A DNA stretch of 64,000 bases, taken from assembly GCF_023208195.1 (NCBI RefSeq), contig NZ_CP060034.1, forward strand, positions 558,001 to 622,000. Direction: 5' to 3'. Position numbers and translations under genes: made by a program. This document shows positions 1 to 6,925 of the stretch, one piece after another. This stretch comes from Nocardioides sp. InS609-2 (GTDB lineage: Bacteria; Actinomycetota; Actinomycetes; Propionibacteriales; Nocardioidaceae). Numbering within the stretch: position 1 is the first letter of the stretch; each line of letters opens with the position of its first letter. Under the pieces are notes generated by a model, which worked only from the letters and a program-made list of their open reading frames with translations, was not told where the DNA came from and made no database searches.

Positions 1-449
1 GCGGTCGTCCGGGCCAGTGTCGGCCAGCCGCCACCACGCTCGACCCGGAGCAGCCGGTGGCGCAGCTGGTCCTTGGCCAGGAAGCGGGTGCGGGGCAGGT
101 CGGAGCCGGCGAAGCGGCCCATCCCGATCGACATGAACGGACCACTGGTCGCGGCGTCCTCCACCCACTCCCGAGTCAAGGTCACACCCAGGTCGTCCTC
201 CTCGACGGCCGCGATCGCACTGCGGAGCCCGACGGTCTGCTGCACGATGCCGGTGTCGTGGACGTCGGCCTCGCGCCGCCAGTAGGCGAAGTGGGTCGGA
301 TCCAGCAGCTCACCGGGGTCGTGGGCGTCGGGTCGACGCAGCCGCTTGATGACCACGGGCCGGTCCCCCAGCGCAGCGCGCCACACGCCGACGGTGGACG
401 TGCCCGTGCCCGGCGGCATCGCCCGCCAGTCCGGCTGCGGCTCCCACAT
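1..449 (-). CDS. Phosphotransferase-like protein, N-terminal part (runs off the window)
   Basis: An open reading frame starts with ATG at 449 and stays open to the window edge. The protein begins MWEPQPDWRAMPP and continues through GDRPVVIKRLRRPD and FAYWRREADV. This looks like the N-lobe of an aminoglycoside phosphotransferase/kinase-like fold: a beta strand with an invariant-type Lys (VVIK), then a helix with Glu (RREADV). About 149 residues are visible. The C-lobe with the expected catalytic HxD/N and DxD motifs lies outside the window, so the assignment to the APH superfamily rests on the N-lobe only. The gene downstream on the same strand is outside the window. The upstream neighbour is a broken ABC permease fragment. 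Confidence 0.6.
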   Translation of the reverse strand, partial: MWEPQPDWRAMPPGTGTSTVGVWRAALGDRPVVIKRLRRPDAHDPGELLDPTHFAYWRREADVHDTGIVQQTVGLRSAIAAVEEDDLGVTLTREWVEDAATSGPFMSIGMGRFAGSDLPRTRFLAKDQLRHRLLRVERGGGWPTLARTT

Positions 450-459
450 GTCCCGGACG

Positions 460-747
460 CTAGCGCAGGTCACGCCTCCGGAAGCCCCATTGACCCGCGA
501 ACGACAGCAGCGTGGCGACCGCCAGCAGCGCCACGAACGGCGTCCACCGGAAGTCCTCGACCGGCGTCAGCGCGAGGTGCTGGAACGGCGAGACGTCCTG
601 CAGCCACATCGGCAAGTGGAACTCCGGCCCGATGAACAGCACCACCACCGCGAACCCGAGGCCCAGCCAGCCGAGGATCGCGGCGCGCGGCAGCACGCCG
701 TACAGGAGACGGGGGAAGGCGGCGAGCACGAGCACGGGCGCGACCAT
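460..747 (-). pseudogene. C-terminal remnant of an ABC-2 type exporter permease
   Basis: About 95 codons match the last part of large actinobacterial ABC exporter permeases (the polyketide-antibiotic exporter type). A hydrophobic run AAILGWLGLGFAVVVLF is followed by the family-typical LQDVSPFQHLAL and a terminal GFRRRDLR. These permeases are normally about 500 residues with a dozen membrane segments; here only the last two or three segments remain. The frame stays open upstream to about 981, but that part reads as the antisense of the next gene, and the acVLRF1 gene ends at 821. No ATP-binding partner is nearby. I read it as a decayed remnant. An ATG at 747 (MVAPVLVLAAF) could allow translation of a short membrane peptide. 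Confidence 0.6.
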
Positions 748-820
748 CGGCACAGTCGCGAGTCCGGAACCGGATTCCGTCTCCCTCGGCCTCGACTGAG
801 GATCCTGGCTACGCAGACCC

Positions 821-1426
821 TCAGGCGTTGGTGACGTCGATGGTGATTGCCGCAGCGTCCTCGATCGCCTGGTCGAGGACCACCCGCTTGGGATCCGGCA
901 CGGGGAGCCACGGCCCCACCACGGCGAGCCGACCCAGCCGGCGGTCGGCCAGCACCTCCTCGACCGCTGGGTGGTCCCCACCAGCGACCACCAATGGCAC
1001 GCCGGTCAGGATCCGCGCGGCGTGCTCGGCTGCCGCTTCGTAGGCCTGCCGTGCCTGGTTGTCACGTCGCCGCGCGAACCGCTGCTGGCTCTGCCCACCG
1101 GCCTTGGTGCGGCCCTGCACGTGCCGCTGGCCGATCTTGTGCTCGACCATGTCCTCGCGCTCGAGCCGGGCGATCGCGAACCCGCCCTTGCGCACCAGCA
1201 GCACCCCCCACGACGCCGGGATCTCGACTGCCGTCACGAAGGCAGCGACGCCCGCCCCTCCGACGTACGACGTGGCGAAGGGCAGGCGGGCGGTGAACGT
1301 CGAGCCGTCGACCGCCTCACCGGCCAGCGCCCCCTCCGCGACCGTGAGTGCGGTGTCGCCGTGCCTGGACTCGAAGTTCTCGACCCAGCGCACGAGTCGG
1401 CTCGACGCGAGCAAGAGGGTGGCCAC
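821..1426 (-). CDS. acVLRF1-family peptidyl-tRNA hydrolase (Vms1-like release factor)
   Basis: This 201-residue protein carries the release-factor-like motif KAGGQSQQRFARRRDNQA near residues 107-124. The GGQSQQRF core identifies the actinobacterial Vms1/ANKZF1-like release factor family (VLRF1). In eukaryotic Vms1 the equivalent loop cleaves peptidyl-tRNA on stalled 60S subunits, so members are expected to release nascent chains during ribosome rescue. That role is known for the family and inferred here. The N-terminal half (SRLVRWVENFESRHG) and the C-terminal Rossmann-like half (VVGPWLPVPDPKRVV) fit the usual length. GTG at 1426 is the most upstream reasonable start. A palindromic repeat lies in the divergent space towards the lipoprotein gene at 1602. 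Confidence 0.8.
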   Translation of the reverse strand: MATLLLASSRLVRWVENFESRHGDTALTVAEGALAGEAVDGSTFTARLPFATSYVGGAGVAAFVTAVEIPASWGVLLVRKGGFAIARLEREDMVEHKIGQRHVQGRTKAGGQSQQRFARRRDNQARQAYEAAAEHAARILTGVPLVVAGGDHPAVEEVLADRRLGRLAVVGPWLPVPDPKRVVLDQAIEDAAAITIDVTNA

Positions 1427-1498
1427 GGGGCGAGGCTAGCTGGCCGACTCCTCGACCCTTTGCTGCCCCAGAAGCACCCGTGCCGGGCGATCTGGCGT

Positions 1499-1567
1499 GC
1501 TTCTCGGGTAACCAGCCGTCGGGATACCCGGCCAGCCGGGTATCACTGCAGAAATGGGACGGCCGAA
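1499..1567. repeat. Palindromic interspersed repeat, copy 1
   Basis: A perfect 10-bp inverted repeat, GATACCCGGC (1523-1532) and GCCGGGTATC (1535-1544), is separated by CA. It sits in a longer unit of about 69 bp that recurs at 34691-34759. The central 34 bases are identical in both copies (ending CACTGCAGAAA), and the flanks are partly conserved, including GCTTCTC at the left edge. A third, shorter relative is at 62686-62726. This copy lies between divergent genes; the other two lie between convergent genes. A fixed promoter or terminator role is therefore unlikely for the family as a whole. Confidence 0.8.
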
Positions 1568-1601
1568 GGAACCCAGCGGTCGGCGCACTCGTCGGATCAC
1601 C

Positions 1602-2525
1602 ATGCGTCGTCTCCTGTTGGTGCTCCCGCTTCTCGCGCTTGCCGGCTGCGGTACGGCCACGGTGGCCGAACCAGAAACCGCCGCGCCCACCGCCCGCGAG
1701 GAGGGCGTGCGGCTGCCGCCGGTGCGCGGGCCGTCGTCGTACACGATCGACGATCCGCCGGAGTTCCATGTGGTGACCGAGGACGGTGAACAGCTCGACC
1801 TGCGGCCGTGGACCATCTGCATCACCAACGGCTGCGCGGACGGCGCCCCCGACGACGACAACCTGCCGAAGGTGGGCAGCCCTGACTCAGTGACGTTCGG
1901 CTTCGACCTTGCCGGCTGGACCTTCGAGGACGTCACGTTTCGCGAGCTCGGCCCGTGCCCGCGCCACATCACCGTGGCTGCCGAGAAAGTCGGGCCGCGG
2001 AGCTTCCGGATCGACCCGGCCGGGCCCGCCGGTCGCTGGGCGGTCGACATCTCCGGACATGGCCCGGCTGGCGACGCGGTCACCACGATCGAGTGGCGTA
2101 CGCCGACAGCAGGACAGCTGCCGGGGCAGGCGACCGGCTCCGCAGCCGTGCTGGGCGACCACGACGGCGCGCTCGACAGCTACGGCGTCGAGGTCTACCT
2201 CGCCGACCTCGACCGGCCCTACTCCCCCGACGCGGCGACCATCACGGTCACCGGATCGAGCGGTGACAGCGTCGAGCTGACCGCAGCACGCAACGAGACG
2301 GGCAAGACCTGCTACAGCGCTGGCGACCTGGCCTTCGTCGCCGATGACACGGAAGGACGCCGGGCGATCGACGTCGGACCCGGACCGTTCACCTACTCGG
2401 CAAGGGTCAGGCTCGGCGACACGACGTACGTCGGCACGGGCACCTGGCCGGAGGGCGAGACCGAGGAGATCGCACCCCACGTGCCGTTGACCTGGGACCC
2501 GCCGCTGCCCGTCTACGCGGGCTGA
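1602..2525 (+). CDS. Exported lipoprotein of unknown function
   Basis: The ATG at 1602 gives a classic lipoprotein signal peptide: MRRLLLVLPLLALAGCG, with lipobox LAGC and the lipidated Cys near residue 16. An in-frame ATG at 1554 would add 16 residues rich in Arg and would bury the signal peptide, so I prefer 1602. The mature part (about 290 residues) has scattered cysteines (WTICITNGC, LGPCPRH, GKTCYS) and alternating beta-type stretches such as ITVTGSSGDSVELTA. I recognise no domain. It is anchored outside the membrane by inference. It stands alone, transcribed towards the two-component operon that starts at 2613. Confidence 0.8.
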   Translation: MRRLLLVLPLLALAGCGTATVAEPETAAPTAREEGVRLPPVRGPSSYTIDDPPEFHVVTEDGEQLDLRPWTICITNGCADGAPDDDNLPKVGSPDSVTFGFDLAGWTFEDVTFRELGPCPRHITVAAEKVGPRSFRIDPAGPAGRWAVDISGHGPAGDAVTTIEWRTPTAGQLPGQATGSAAVLGDHDGALDSYGVEVYLADLDRPYSPDAATITVTGSSGDSVELTAARNETGKTCYSAGDLAFVADDTEGRRAIDVGPGPFTYSARVRLGDTTYVGTGTWPEGETEEIAPHVPLTWDPPLPVYAG

Positions 2526-2539
2526 CCACCCGGCGCGGT

Positions 2540-2566
2540 CAGGTCGTCGGCAGGTATGCCGCAGGA
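2540..2566 (+). promoter_or_regulatory. CAGGT direct repeats, candidate response-regulator operator (site 1)
   Basis: CAGGT at 2540 and 2551 and CAGGA at 2562 fall at an exact 11-bp period, one helical turn. This is the arrangement bound by OmpR/PhoB-type regulators as tandem half-sites. The array is about 47 bp upstream of the DUF2231 gene that heads the operon with the response regulator and kinase. Related pairs occur at 5095 and 6020. That this is the operator of the neighbouring regulator is inference. Confidence 0.5.
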
Positions 2567-2612
2567 GGCTCGCCGCACCCCGGCGAACCGTCCCCCGGCG
2601 GAAGGACACCCC

Positions 2613-3086
2613 ATGTTCGACCTGATCAACGGCATCCCGCTGCACCCGCTGGTGGTGCACGCGATCGTGGTGCTGCTTCCGCTCGCGACGCTCGGCACCA
2701 TCGCCATCGCGATCCGCCCTCGATGGCGCACGCCGTACGGTCCGCTCGTCGTGGCCGCCGCACTCGCGGCCATCGTGCTCTGCCCAGTCGCCACCTCCAG
2801 CGGCGAGGAGCTCGAGCGCCGCGTCGGTGATCCCGGCAGCCACGCTGCCCTGGGCGATCAGCTCGTATGGTTCGCGCTCGCCCTGCTGGCCTCGTCCGCG
2901 CTGCTGGTTTTCCTGCAGCGGCGAGGAGCCCGCTCTCTGCGCTCGACCAGCACCCCTATGCTGACCATCGTCGCCGTGGTGGCGGTGATCGCCGGGCTGG
3001 CCGCCGGCGTCCAGGTCTATCGGGTCGGCGACTCGGGAGCCCGTGCGGCCTGGGGCGAGGTGGCGGACGGAGCACCGGGGAGGTGA
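2613..3086 (+). CDS. DUF2231 family membrane protein
   Basis: A 157-residue integral membrane protein. The N-terminus MFDLINGIPLHPLVVHAIVV carries the HPLVVH motif typical of DUF2231 (COG4244) proteins. Four hydrophobic segments are visible, roughly at residues 15-35, 45-62, 85-105 and 115-135, with a loop ATSSGEELERRVGDPGSHAA between the second and third. ATG 2613 is preferred over an upstream ATG at 2556, which lies inside the repeat array; a GGAAGGA-like site precedes 2613. It is first in an operon with the regulator (4-bp gap) and kinase. The family has no settled function; a role in sensing by the adjacent kinase is only a suggestion. Confidence 0.8.
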   Translation: MFDLINGIPLHPLVVHAIVVLLPLATLGTIAIAIRPRWRTPYGPLVVAAALAAIVLCPVATSSGEELERRVGDPGSHAALGDQLVWFALALLASSALLVFLQRRGARSLRSTSTPMLTIVAVVAVIAGLAAGVQVYRVGDSGARAAWGEVADGAPGR

Positions 3087-3090
3087 CGTC

Positions 3091-3750
3091 GTGCTGATCG
3101 GCATCTGCGAGGACGACGCGCCCATCCGCGGCGTACTGCTCCAGGCACTGAAGCTGTCCGGCCACGAGGTCGTGAGCGCCCACGACGGCAGCGAGGCGCT
3201 GCGCCTCTTCGGCGCGGACAGCGGTGTCGACGTGCTGATCATGGACATCGGCCTGCCCGACTCCGACGGACGCGACGTGACGCGGGCGTTGAGGTCGGCC
3301 GGCCAGTCCGCGCCGGTGGTTTTCCTCACCGCGCTGGGTGCGGTGCACGACCGGCTGTCCGGTTTCAGTGCCGGCGGTGACGACTACGTCCCGAAGCCGT
3401 TCGACGTCAAGGAGCTGATCGCCCGCGTGGAGGCGATGGGCCGGCGCGGGCGCCCGAGCGTACGCCCGCTCGCGGGGCTCACGCTCGACCCGGCCGCACA
3501 CTCCGTCCGTACGGCGGCCGGTGAGGTGCTGCTGACCCCGACCGAGTTCCGGATGCTCGCGGCGATCACGTCCCGGCCGGGCGAGGTCGTGCGGCGTCGT
3601 ACCGTCGTCGCCGCTGCCTGGCCCGACGGCGCCGTCGTCAGCGAGAACACCATCGACTCGTTCATCCGCAGGGTGCGCACCAAGCTCGAGTCGGTGTCCT
3701 CGCCCGTCACCATCGAGACCGTGCGCGGCGTCGGGTTCCGGTTGACGTGA
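3091..3750 (+). CDS. OmpR-family response regulator
   Basis: A 219-residue two-domain regulator. The receiver domain occupies about residues 1-115, with the acidic pair in GICEDDAP, the phospho-acceptor Asp in VLIMDIGLPD and the conserved Lys in YVPKPFD. The C-terminal winged helix ends with IETVRGVGFRLT, typical of OmpR/PhoB members. GTG at 3091 is chosen because GGGGAGG lies 7 bases upstream and the protein then begins VLIGICEDD. It follows the DUF2231 gene by 4 bases and overlaps the kinase by 4 (GTGA). Direct repeats of 11-bp period upstream of the operon suggest autoregulation. Confidence 0.92.
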   Translation: MLIGICEDDAPIRGVLLQALKLSGHEVVSAHDGSEALRLFGADSGVDVLIMDIGLPDSDGRDVTRALRSAGQSAPVVFLTALGAVHDRLSGFSAGGDDYVPKPFDVKELIARVEAMGRRGRPSVRPLAGLTLDPAAHSVRTAAGEVLLTPTEFRMLAAITSRPGEVVRRRTVVAAAWPDGAVVSENTIDSFIRRVRTKLESVSSPVTIETVRGVGFRLT

Positions 3751-5078
3751 CGCTCCCGTCCTCGACCACCGCCCTGCCGACAGGATCGTTCCGTCGCCAG
3801 CTGGTCGTGCTCACGGCGTGCGTCACGGCGTTCGCCATGCTGCTGCTGACCGTCGTCCTCCAGCTGATCCTGGCCGACCTCAGCAGGAGCAACGTCGACC
3901 GTGTGCTCGAGGACCGCGCCGACGCTGTCGTCAGCTCCGCCATCAGCGCAACAACGGGTCAGGAGCTCGTCGTCCCGGCCGCCGCCCTCGACGTCGGCGT
4001 GGTCGTCTACGACGAGCTCGGACAGCCGGTCGTGGGCCTGCCCACCCGGGGACTACGTTCGGCGTACGACGAGCTGGGCCGGGTGCGGTCGACGCGCTAC
4101 GACGACCCGAACAAGTCGTTCCGGCTGGTCGCCGAGCCGTTCACGACGACCACCGGCGTGCGCGGTGTCGTGGTGGTCTCCGAGCGGCTCGCGCCGTACG
4201 AGGAGGCCGAGAGGTATGCCCTGATCGTCAGCCTCGTCACGGGGTTGCTGGCGACGGCGGCGGCCGCCAGCCTGGCTGCGTGGGTGTCCTCGCGGGCGCT
4301 CCGACCTGTCGCCACCCTGACCAGCACCGCGGCCGACTGGAGCGAGCACGACTTGTCCCGGCGGTTCGGCCTCGGCCCGCCGACCAACGAGATCACCGCA
4401 CTCGCTGCCGTCCTCGACACGCTCCTGGACAAGGTCTCGGCAGCGATCCGGGGCGAGCAGCGGCTCACTTCCGAGCTCGCCCACGAGTTGCGCACACCGT
4501 TGACGGCGGTGCTGGGCGCCGCCGACCTCAGCCTCATGCAGGACGACCTGTCACCGCAGGCACGCGAGAACCTGGAGGAGGTCGCGGCCTGCGCCCGTCG
4601 CATGTCCACGACCATCACCACCATGCTCGACCTGGCCAGGTCCGAGTCCGCCATGCTCGACGCGGCATCGTGCGAGCTGACCGAGGTGGTGGCCGAGGTG
4701 GTCGAGGCCGTGCCCGCAGGCGACGTACGCATCGAGGTCGAGCTGCCCGACCAACGCATCGGGGCACCGCACGCCATCGTGCACCGCGCCCTGGCACCCG
4801 TCGTCGAGAACGCCGTCCGCTTCGCCCGTAGCCGGGTCCGGATATCGAGCGACACCAGCCACCCGAGCTTCGTGCTGGTCACCGTTGACGACGACGGGCC
4901 GGGTGTCAGCAGCGGCGTGGACGACATCTTCGTGCCCGGCGCGACGTCGTCCGGCGGCTCGGGTGCGGGCCTCGGTCTGGCCATCGCCCGGCGGATGGCC
5001 CGGAGCATCGGCGGCGACGTCGAGCTCGCCCAGCCGCAGGACCCGACCCGCTTCGTGATCTGGCTCCCCCGCGCATAG
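3747..5078 (+). CDS. Sensor histidine kinase
   Basis: A 443-residue membrane kinase paired with the preceding regulator. A first membrane segment lies near residues 19-42, an extracytoplasmic sensor region of about 110 residues follows, and a second segment is near 152-175. Then come a HAMP-like linker, the H-box SELAHELRTPLTAV, an N-box in PVVENAVRFARS, a D-box DDDGPGVSSG and a G2 box SGAGLGLAIARRM. All residues needed for autophosphorylation appear present. The GTG start at 3747 overlaps the regulator stop. The stimulus is not evident from sequence. The neighbouring DUF2231 and COG4705 membrane proteins are candidates for its regulon or for signal input. Confidence 0.92.
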   Translation: MTLPSSTTALPTGSFRRQLVVLTACVTAFAMLLLTVVLQLILADLSRSNVDRVLEDRADAVVSSAISATTGQELVVPAAALDVGVVVYDELGQPVVGLPTRGLRSAYDELGRVRSTRYDDPNKSFRLVAEPFTTTTGVRGVVVVSERLAPYEEAERYALIVSLVTGLLATAAAASLAAWVSSRALRPVATLTSTAADWSEHDLSRRFGLGPPTNEITALAAVLDTLLDKVSAAIRGEQRLTSELAHELRTPLTAVLGAADLSLMQDDLSPQARENLEEVAACARRMSTTITTMLDLARSESAMLDAASCELTEVVAEVVEAVPAGDVRIEVELPDQRIGAPHAIVHRALAPVVENAVRFARSRVRISSDTSHPSFVLVTVDDDGPGVSSGVDDIFVPGATSSGGSGAGLGLAIARRMARSIGGDVELAQPQDPTRFVIWLPRA

Positions 5079-5094
5079 CCCGCGGTGGAACAGT

Positions 5095-5110
5095 CAGGTC
5101 GGTGGCAGGT
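5095..5110 (+). promoter_or_regulatory. CAGGT direct repeats, candidate operator (site 2)
   Basis: CAGGT at 5095 and 5106 are again 11 bp apart, in the context TCAGGTCGGTGGCAGGTAGC. The match to the site at 2540 extends beyond the core (TCAGGTCG, GGCAGGTA). It lies about 25 bp upstream of the ATG of the COG4705-type membrane gene at 5133 and would overlap its promoter. Confidence 0.5.
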
Positions 5111-5132
5111 AGCCGTAGGCAAGGTCTCCCGC

Positions 5133-5951
5133 ATGAGCCACTCACAGCCCCCGCCGGTGACCGGCGACACGTCATCCGCCCCTCCTGCTCCCGGCCGACG
5201 CGCGGCCACGGCCAGGACCATGCTCAACAAGGTCCCCGAGGTCTTCCTGCTCTTCTGGGTCGTGAAGATCCTGTCGACCACGGTCGGCGAGACCGCCGCC
5301 GACTTCCTCGCCGACAACCTGGGGCTGGGCCTGCCGGTGACGTCGATCCTGATGTCCGTGCTCCTGGCCGCCGCACTGGTGGTCCAGTTCCGGCTGACGC
5401 GCTACGTTCCCGCGGCGTACTGGCTGGCGGTCGTGCTCATCAGCATCGTCGGCACGCTGGTCTCCGACAACCTGGTGGACAACCTGGGCGTGAGCCTGTG
5501 GACCACCACGACCGCGTTCTCCGTGGCCCTGGCTGCGACGTTCGCCCTGTGGTTCCGTGCGGAGCGCACCCTGTCGATCCACACGATCGTCACGAGTCGC
5601 CGTGAAGGGTTCTACTGGTTGGCGATCCTCTTCACGTTCGCGCTCGGCACGTCCGCCGGTGACCTGGTCGGCGAGAAGCTGGCGCTGGGCTACCTGACCT
5701 CGGCCGTGCTGTTCGGCATCATGATCGCCCTGGTGACGGTGGCCCACCTCAAGGGCGGACTCAACGCGGTCCTCGCCTTCTGGGCCGCCTACATCCTGAC
5801 CCGCCCGTTCGGTGCGTCCATGGGCGACTACCTGACCGCCACCCCGGCCGACGGCGGTCTGGGCCTCGGCACCAACGGCACCAGTGGCCTGTTCCTGGCC
5901 GTCATCGTGGCCGCGGTCGGCTGGTTCACCATCCAGCAACGCCGGGCCTGA
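5133..5951 (+). CDS. COG4705-type integral membrane protein
   Basis: A 272-residue, highly hydrophobic protein with about eight membrane segments arranged as repeated units. The signature KILSTTVGETAADFLADN recurs in degenerate form as GTLVSDNLVDNLG and LGTSAGDLVGEKL, so the protein looks like tandem two-helix modules carrying T/S-x-G-(D/E) motifs. This is the pattern of the uncharacterised COG4705 membrane-anchored family. ATG 5133 (MSHSQPPPV) is preferred over a GTG at 5085, which would place the start inside the repeat operator. It follows the kinase by 54 bp and ends at a hairpin at 5971. Transport of an ion is a plausible but unproven role. Confidence 0.75.
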   Translation: MSHSQPPPVTGDTSSAPPAPGRRAATARTMLNKVPEVFLLFWVVKILSTTVGETAADFLADNLGLGLPVTSILMSVLLAAALVVQFRLTRYVPAAYWLAVVLISIVGTLVSDNLVDNLGVSLWTTTTAFSVALAATFALWFRAERTLSIHTIVTSRREGFYWLAILFTFALGTSAGDLVGEKLALGYLTSAVLFGIMIALVTVAHLKGGLNAVLAFWAAYILTRPFGASMGDYLTATPADGGLGLGTNGTSGLFLAVIVAAVGWFTIQQRRA

Positions 5952-5970
5952 GCGCCGCAACCCCCAGCTG

Positions 5971-6003
5971 CTGTGCCTCGGGTGTCCCCCGCTCGGGGCA
6001 CAG
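5971..6003 (+). terminator. Hairpin after the COG4705 gene
   Basis: CTGTGCC (5971-5977) pairs with GGCACAG (5997-6003) around a GC-rich loop, 19 bp past the stop codon. The U-rich tail is weak (GTTTCGTT). It is a likely intrinsic terminator for the preceding gene. Confidence 0.5.
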
Positions 6004-6019
6004 CGTTTCGTTCGGTGAT

Positions 6020-6035
6020 CAGGTCGCTGGCAGGT
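6020..6035 (+). promoter_or_regulatory. CAGGT direct repeats (site 3)
   Basis: CAGGT at 6020 and 6031, 11 bp apart, in the context TCAGGTCGCTGGCAGGTGC. It closely matches sites 1 and 2, but no clear gene follows it on either strand before the acidic-protein gene that ends at 6406. It may mark the promoter of a lost or very small gene. Confidence 0.4.
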
Positions 6036-6405
6036 GCCGCAACTCACCATCTGACCGTGACCGCGACACTGATCCCTCACGTCCGGTCCCCGCGTACGCC
6101 GGCGGCCAGCCGCCGAGCTCCGACGAGGGTGGGTTCATGCTGGTTGCCTCACAGTTGACGCCAGGCAGTTCCCTGTACGGCCACTACTGGGCCGACCGGC
6201 CGCCGTGCTGATCGACTTCTTCGACGTGGCCGATCACCTGGGCGGGGTGGCCGCTCTCGGGCTGATGAGCGTCTGGGACGTCGACGCCACTGCCGGACAG
6301 GCCCAGCTGGACGTTCGCTACCACCTCGTGCCGACGTCGACCGCCATTGCATCCATCCCGCGAACTGACGGCCGATGTCATGCTCAACATTCAGCGGCCG
6401 ACGGA
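6036..6405. other. Unassigned 370-bp stretch with possible gene remains
   Basis: No confident gene. On the plus strand ATG 6137 opens a 24-codon frame (MLVASQLTPGSSLYGHYW). A shift of one frame near 6195 continues as AVLIDFFDVADHLGG and SVWDVDATAGQAQLDVRYH until past 6350. Joined, this would read like a short soluble protein, so the stretch could be a frameshifted gene once driven from the repeat site at 6020. I do not recognise a family. The minus strand has only an undistinguished 68-codon frame. Confidence 0.3.
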
Positions 6406-6759
6406 CTACTCGGTCTCGCCACTCTCGTCGGCGTCCTGGTGGCCGGGTTCGTTCGGGTCGGCGTCCGGACCCTGGTCGGCACCGTCGGACGACTCCTCGG
6501 GGGCTTCGTCGGACTCGCCTGTCTCGTTCGCCTCGTTGCCCTCGGCCTCGCCACTCTCGTCGGCGTCCTGGTGACCGGGCTCGCTGGCGTCGGCATCCGG
6601 ACCCTGGTCGGGTCCGTCGGACGTCTCCTCGACCTCCGAGGTCTGGTCGGAGCTGCCGTTGGAGCTGTGGGCCTGTGCGGCCATGACACCGCCGATCCCG
6701 ACGCTGGCGATGACAGCCGCCGAGGCGATCAAGGCTGCGTTGCGCTTGACGTTGCGCAT
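6406..6759 (-). CDS. Small secreted acidic protein with an internal duplication
   Basis: 117 residues. The N-terminus MRNVKRNAALIASAAVIASV is a signal peptide or single anchor, with cleavage plausible after MAAQAHS. The rest is strongly acidic and consists of two copies, offset by 44 residues, of a unit containing DQGPDADxxEPGHQDADESG. The duplication is also evident in the DNA (about 6418-6501 and 6550-6633). A strong GGAGGGAG site precedes ATG 6759. It is transcribed divergently from the two-component pair at 6926, and repeats with a 10-bp period lie in the shared promoter region. This suggests control by that system. It may bind cations outside the cell, given its Asp/Glu/His content; that is inference. 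Confidence 0.8.
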   Translation of the reverse strand: MRNVKRNAALIASAAVIASVGIGGVMAAQAHSSNGSSDQTSEVEETSDGPDQGPDADASEPGHQDADESGEAEGNEANETGESDEAPEESSDGADQGPDADPNEPGHQDADESGETE

Positions 6760-6820
6760 GATGTTCTCCCTCCGTCGACCGCACGTTGCGGACTGACAAA
6801 CTCAGACTGCATGACCGGTG

Positions 6821-6850
6821 CTGTGAGGACGCTGAGGGTCGCTGAGGGGC
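6821..6850. promoter_or_regulatory. Tandem 10-bp repeats between acidic protein and two-component genes
   Basis: Three consecutive 10-mers starting at 6821, 6831 and 6841 read CTGTGAGGAC, GCTGAGGGTC and GCTGAGGGGC. They lie in the divergent intergenic region between ATG 6759 (minus) and GTG 6926 (plus). Tandem half-sites one helical turn apart are typical of OmpR-type regulators. A candidate autoregulatory operator serving both directions. Confidence 0.5.
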
Positions 6851-6925
6851 AGCACACCCGTTCACAGCGCGCTCTCAGCATCGACCCCGCAGGATGCTCT
6901 CCAGAGTCCGAGGAAGGACAGACCC

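Noticed and set aside
1554..1601. Upstream ATG extending the lipoprotein
   Set aside because: It would place 16 Arg-rich residues before a perfect signal peptide and starts inside the dispersed repeat.
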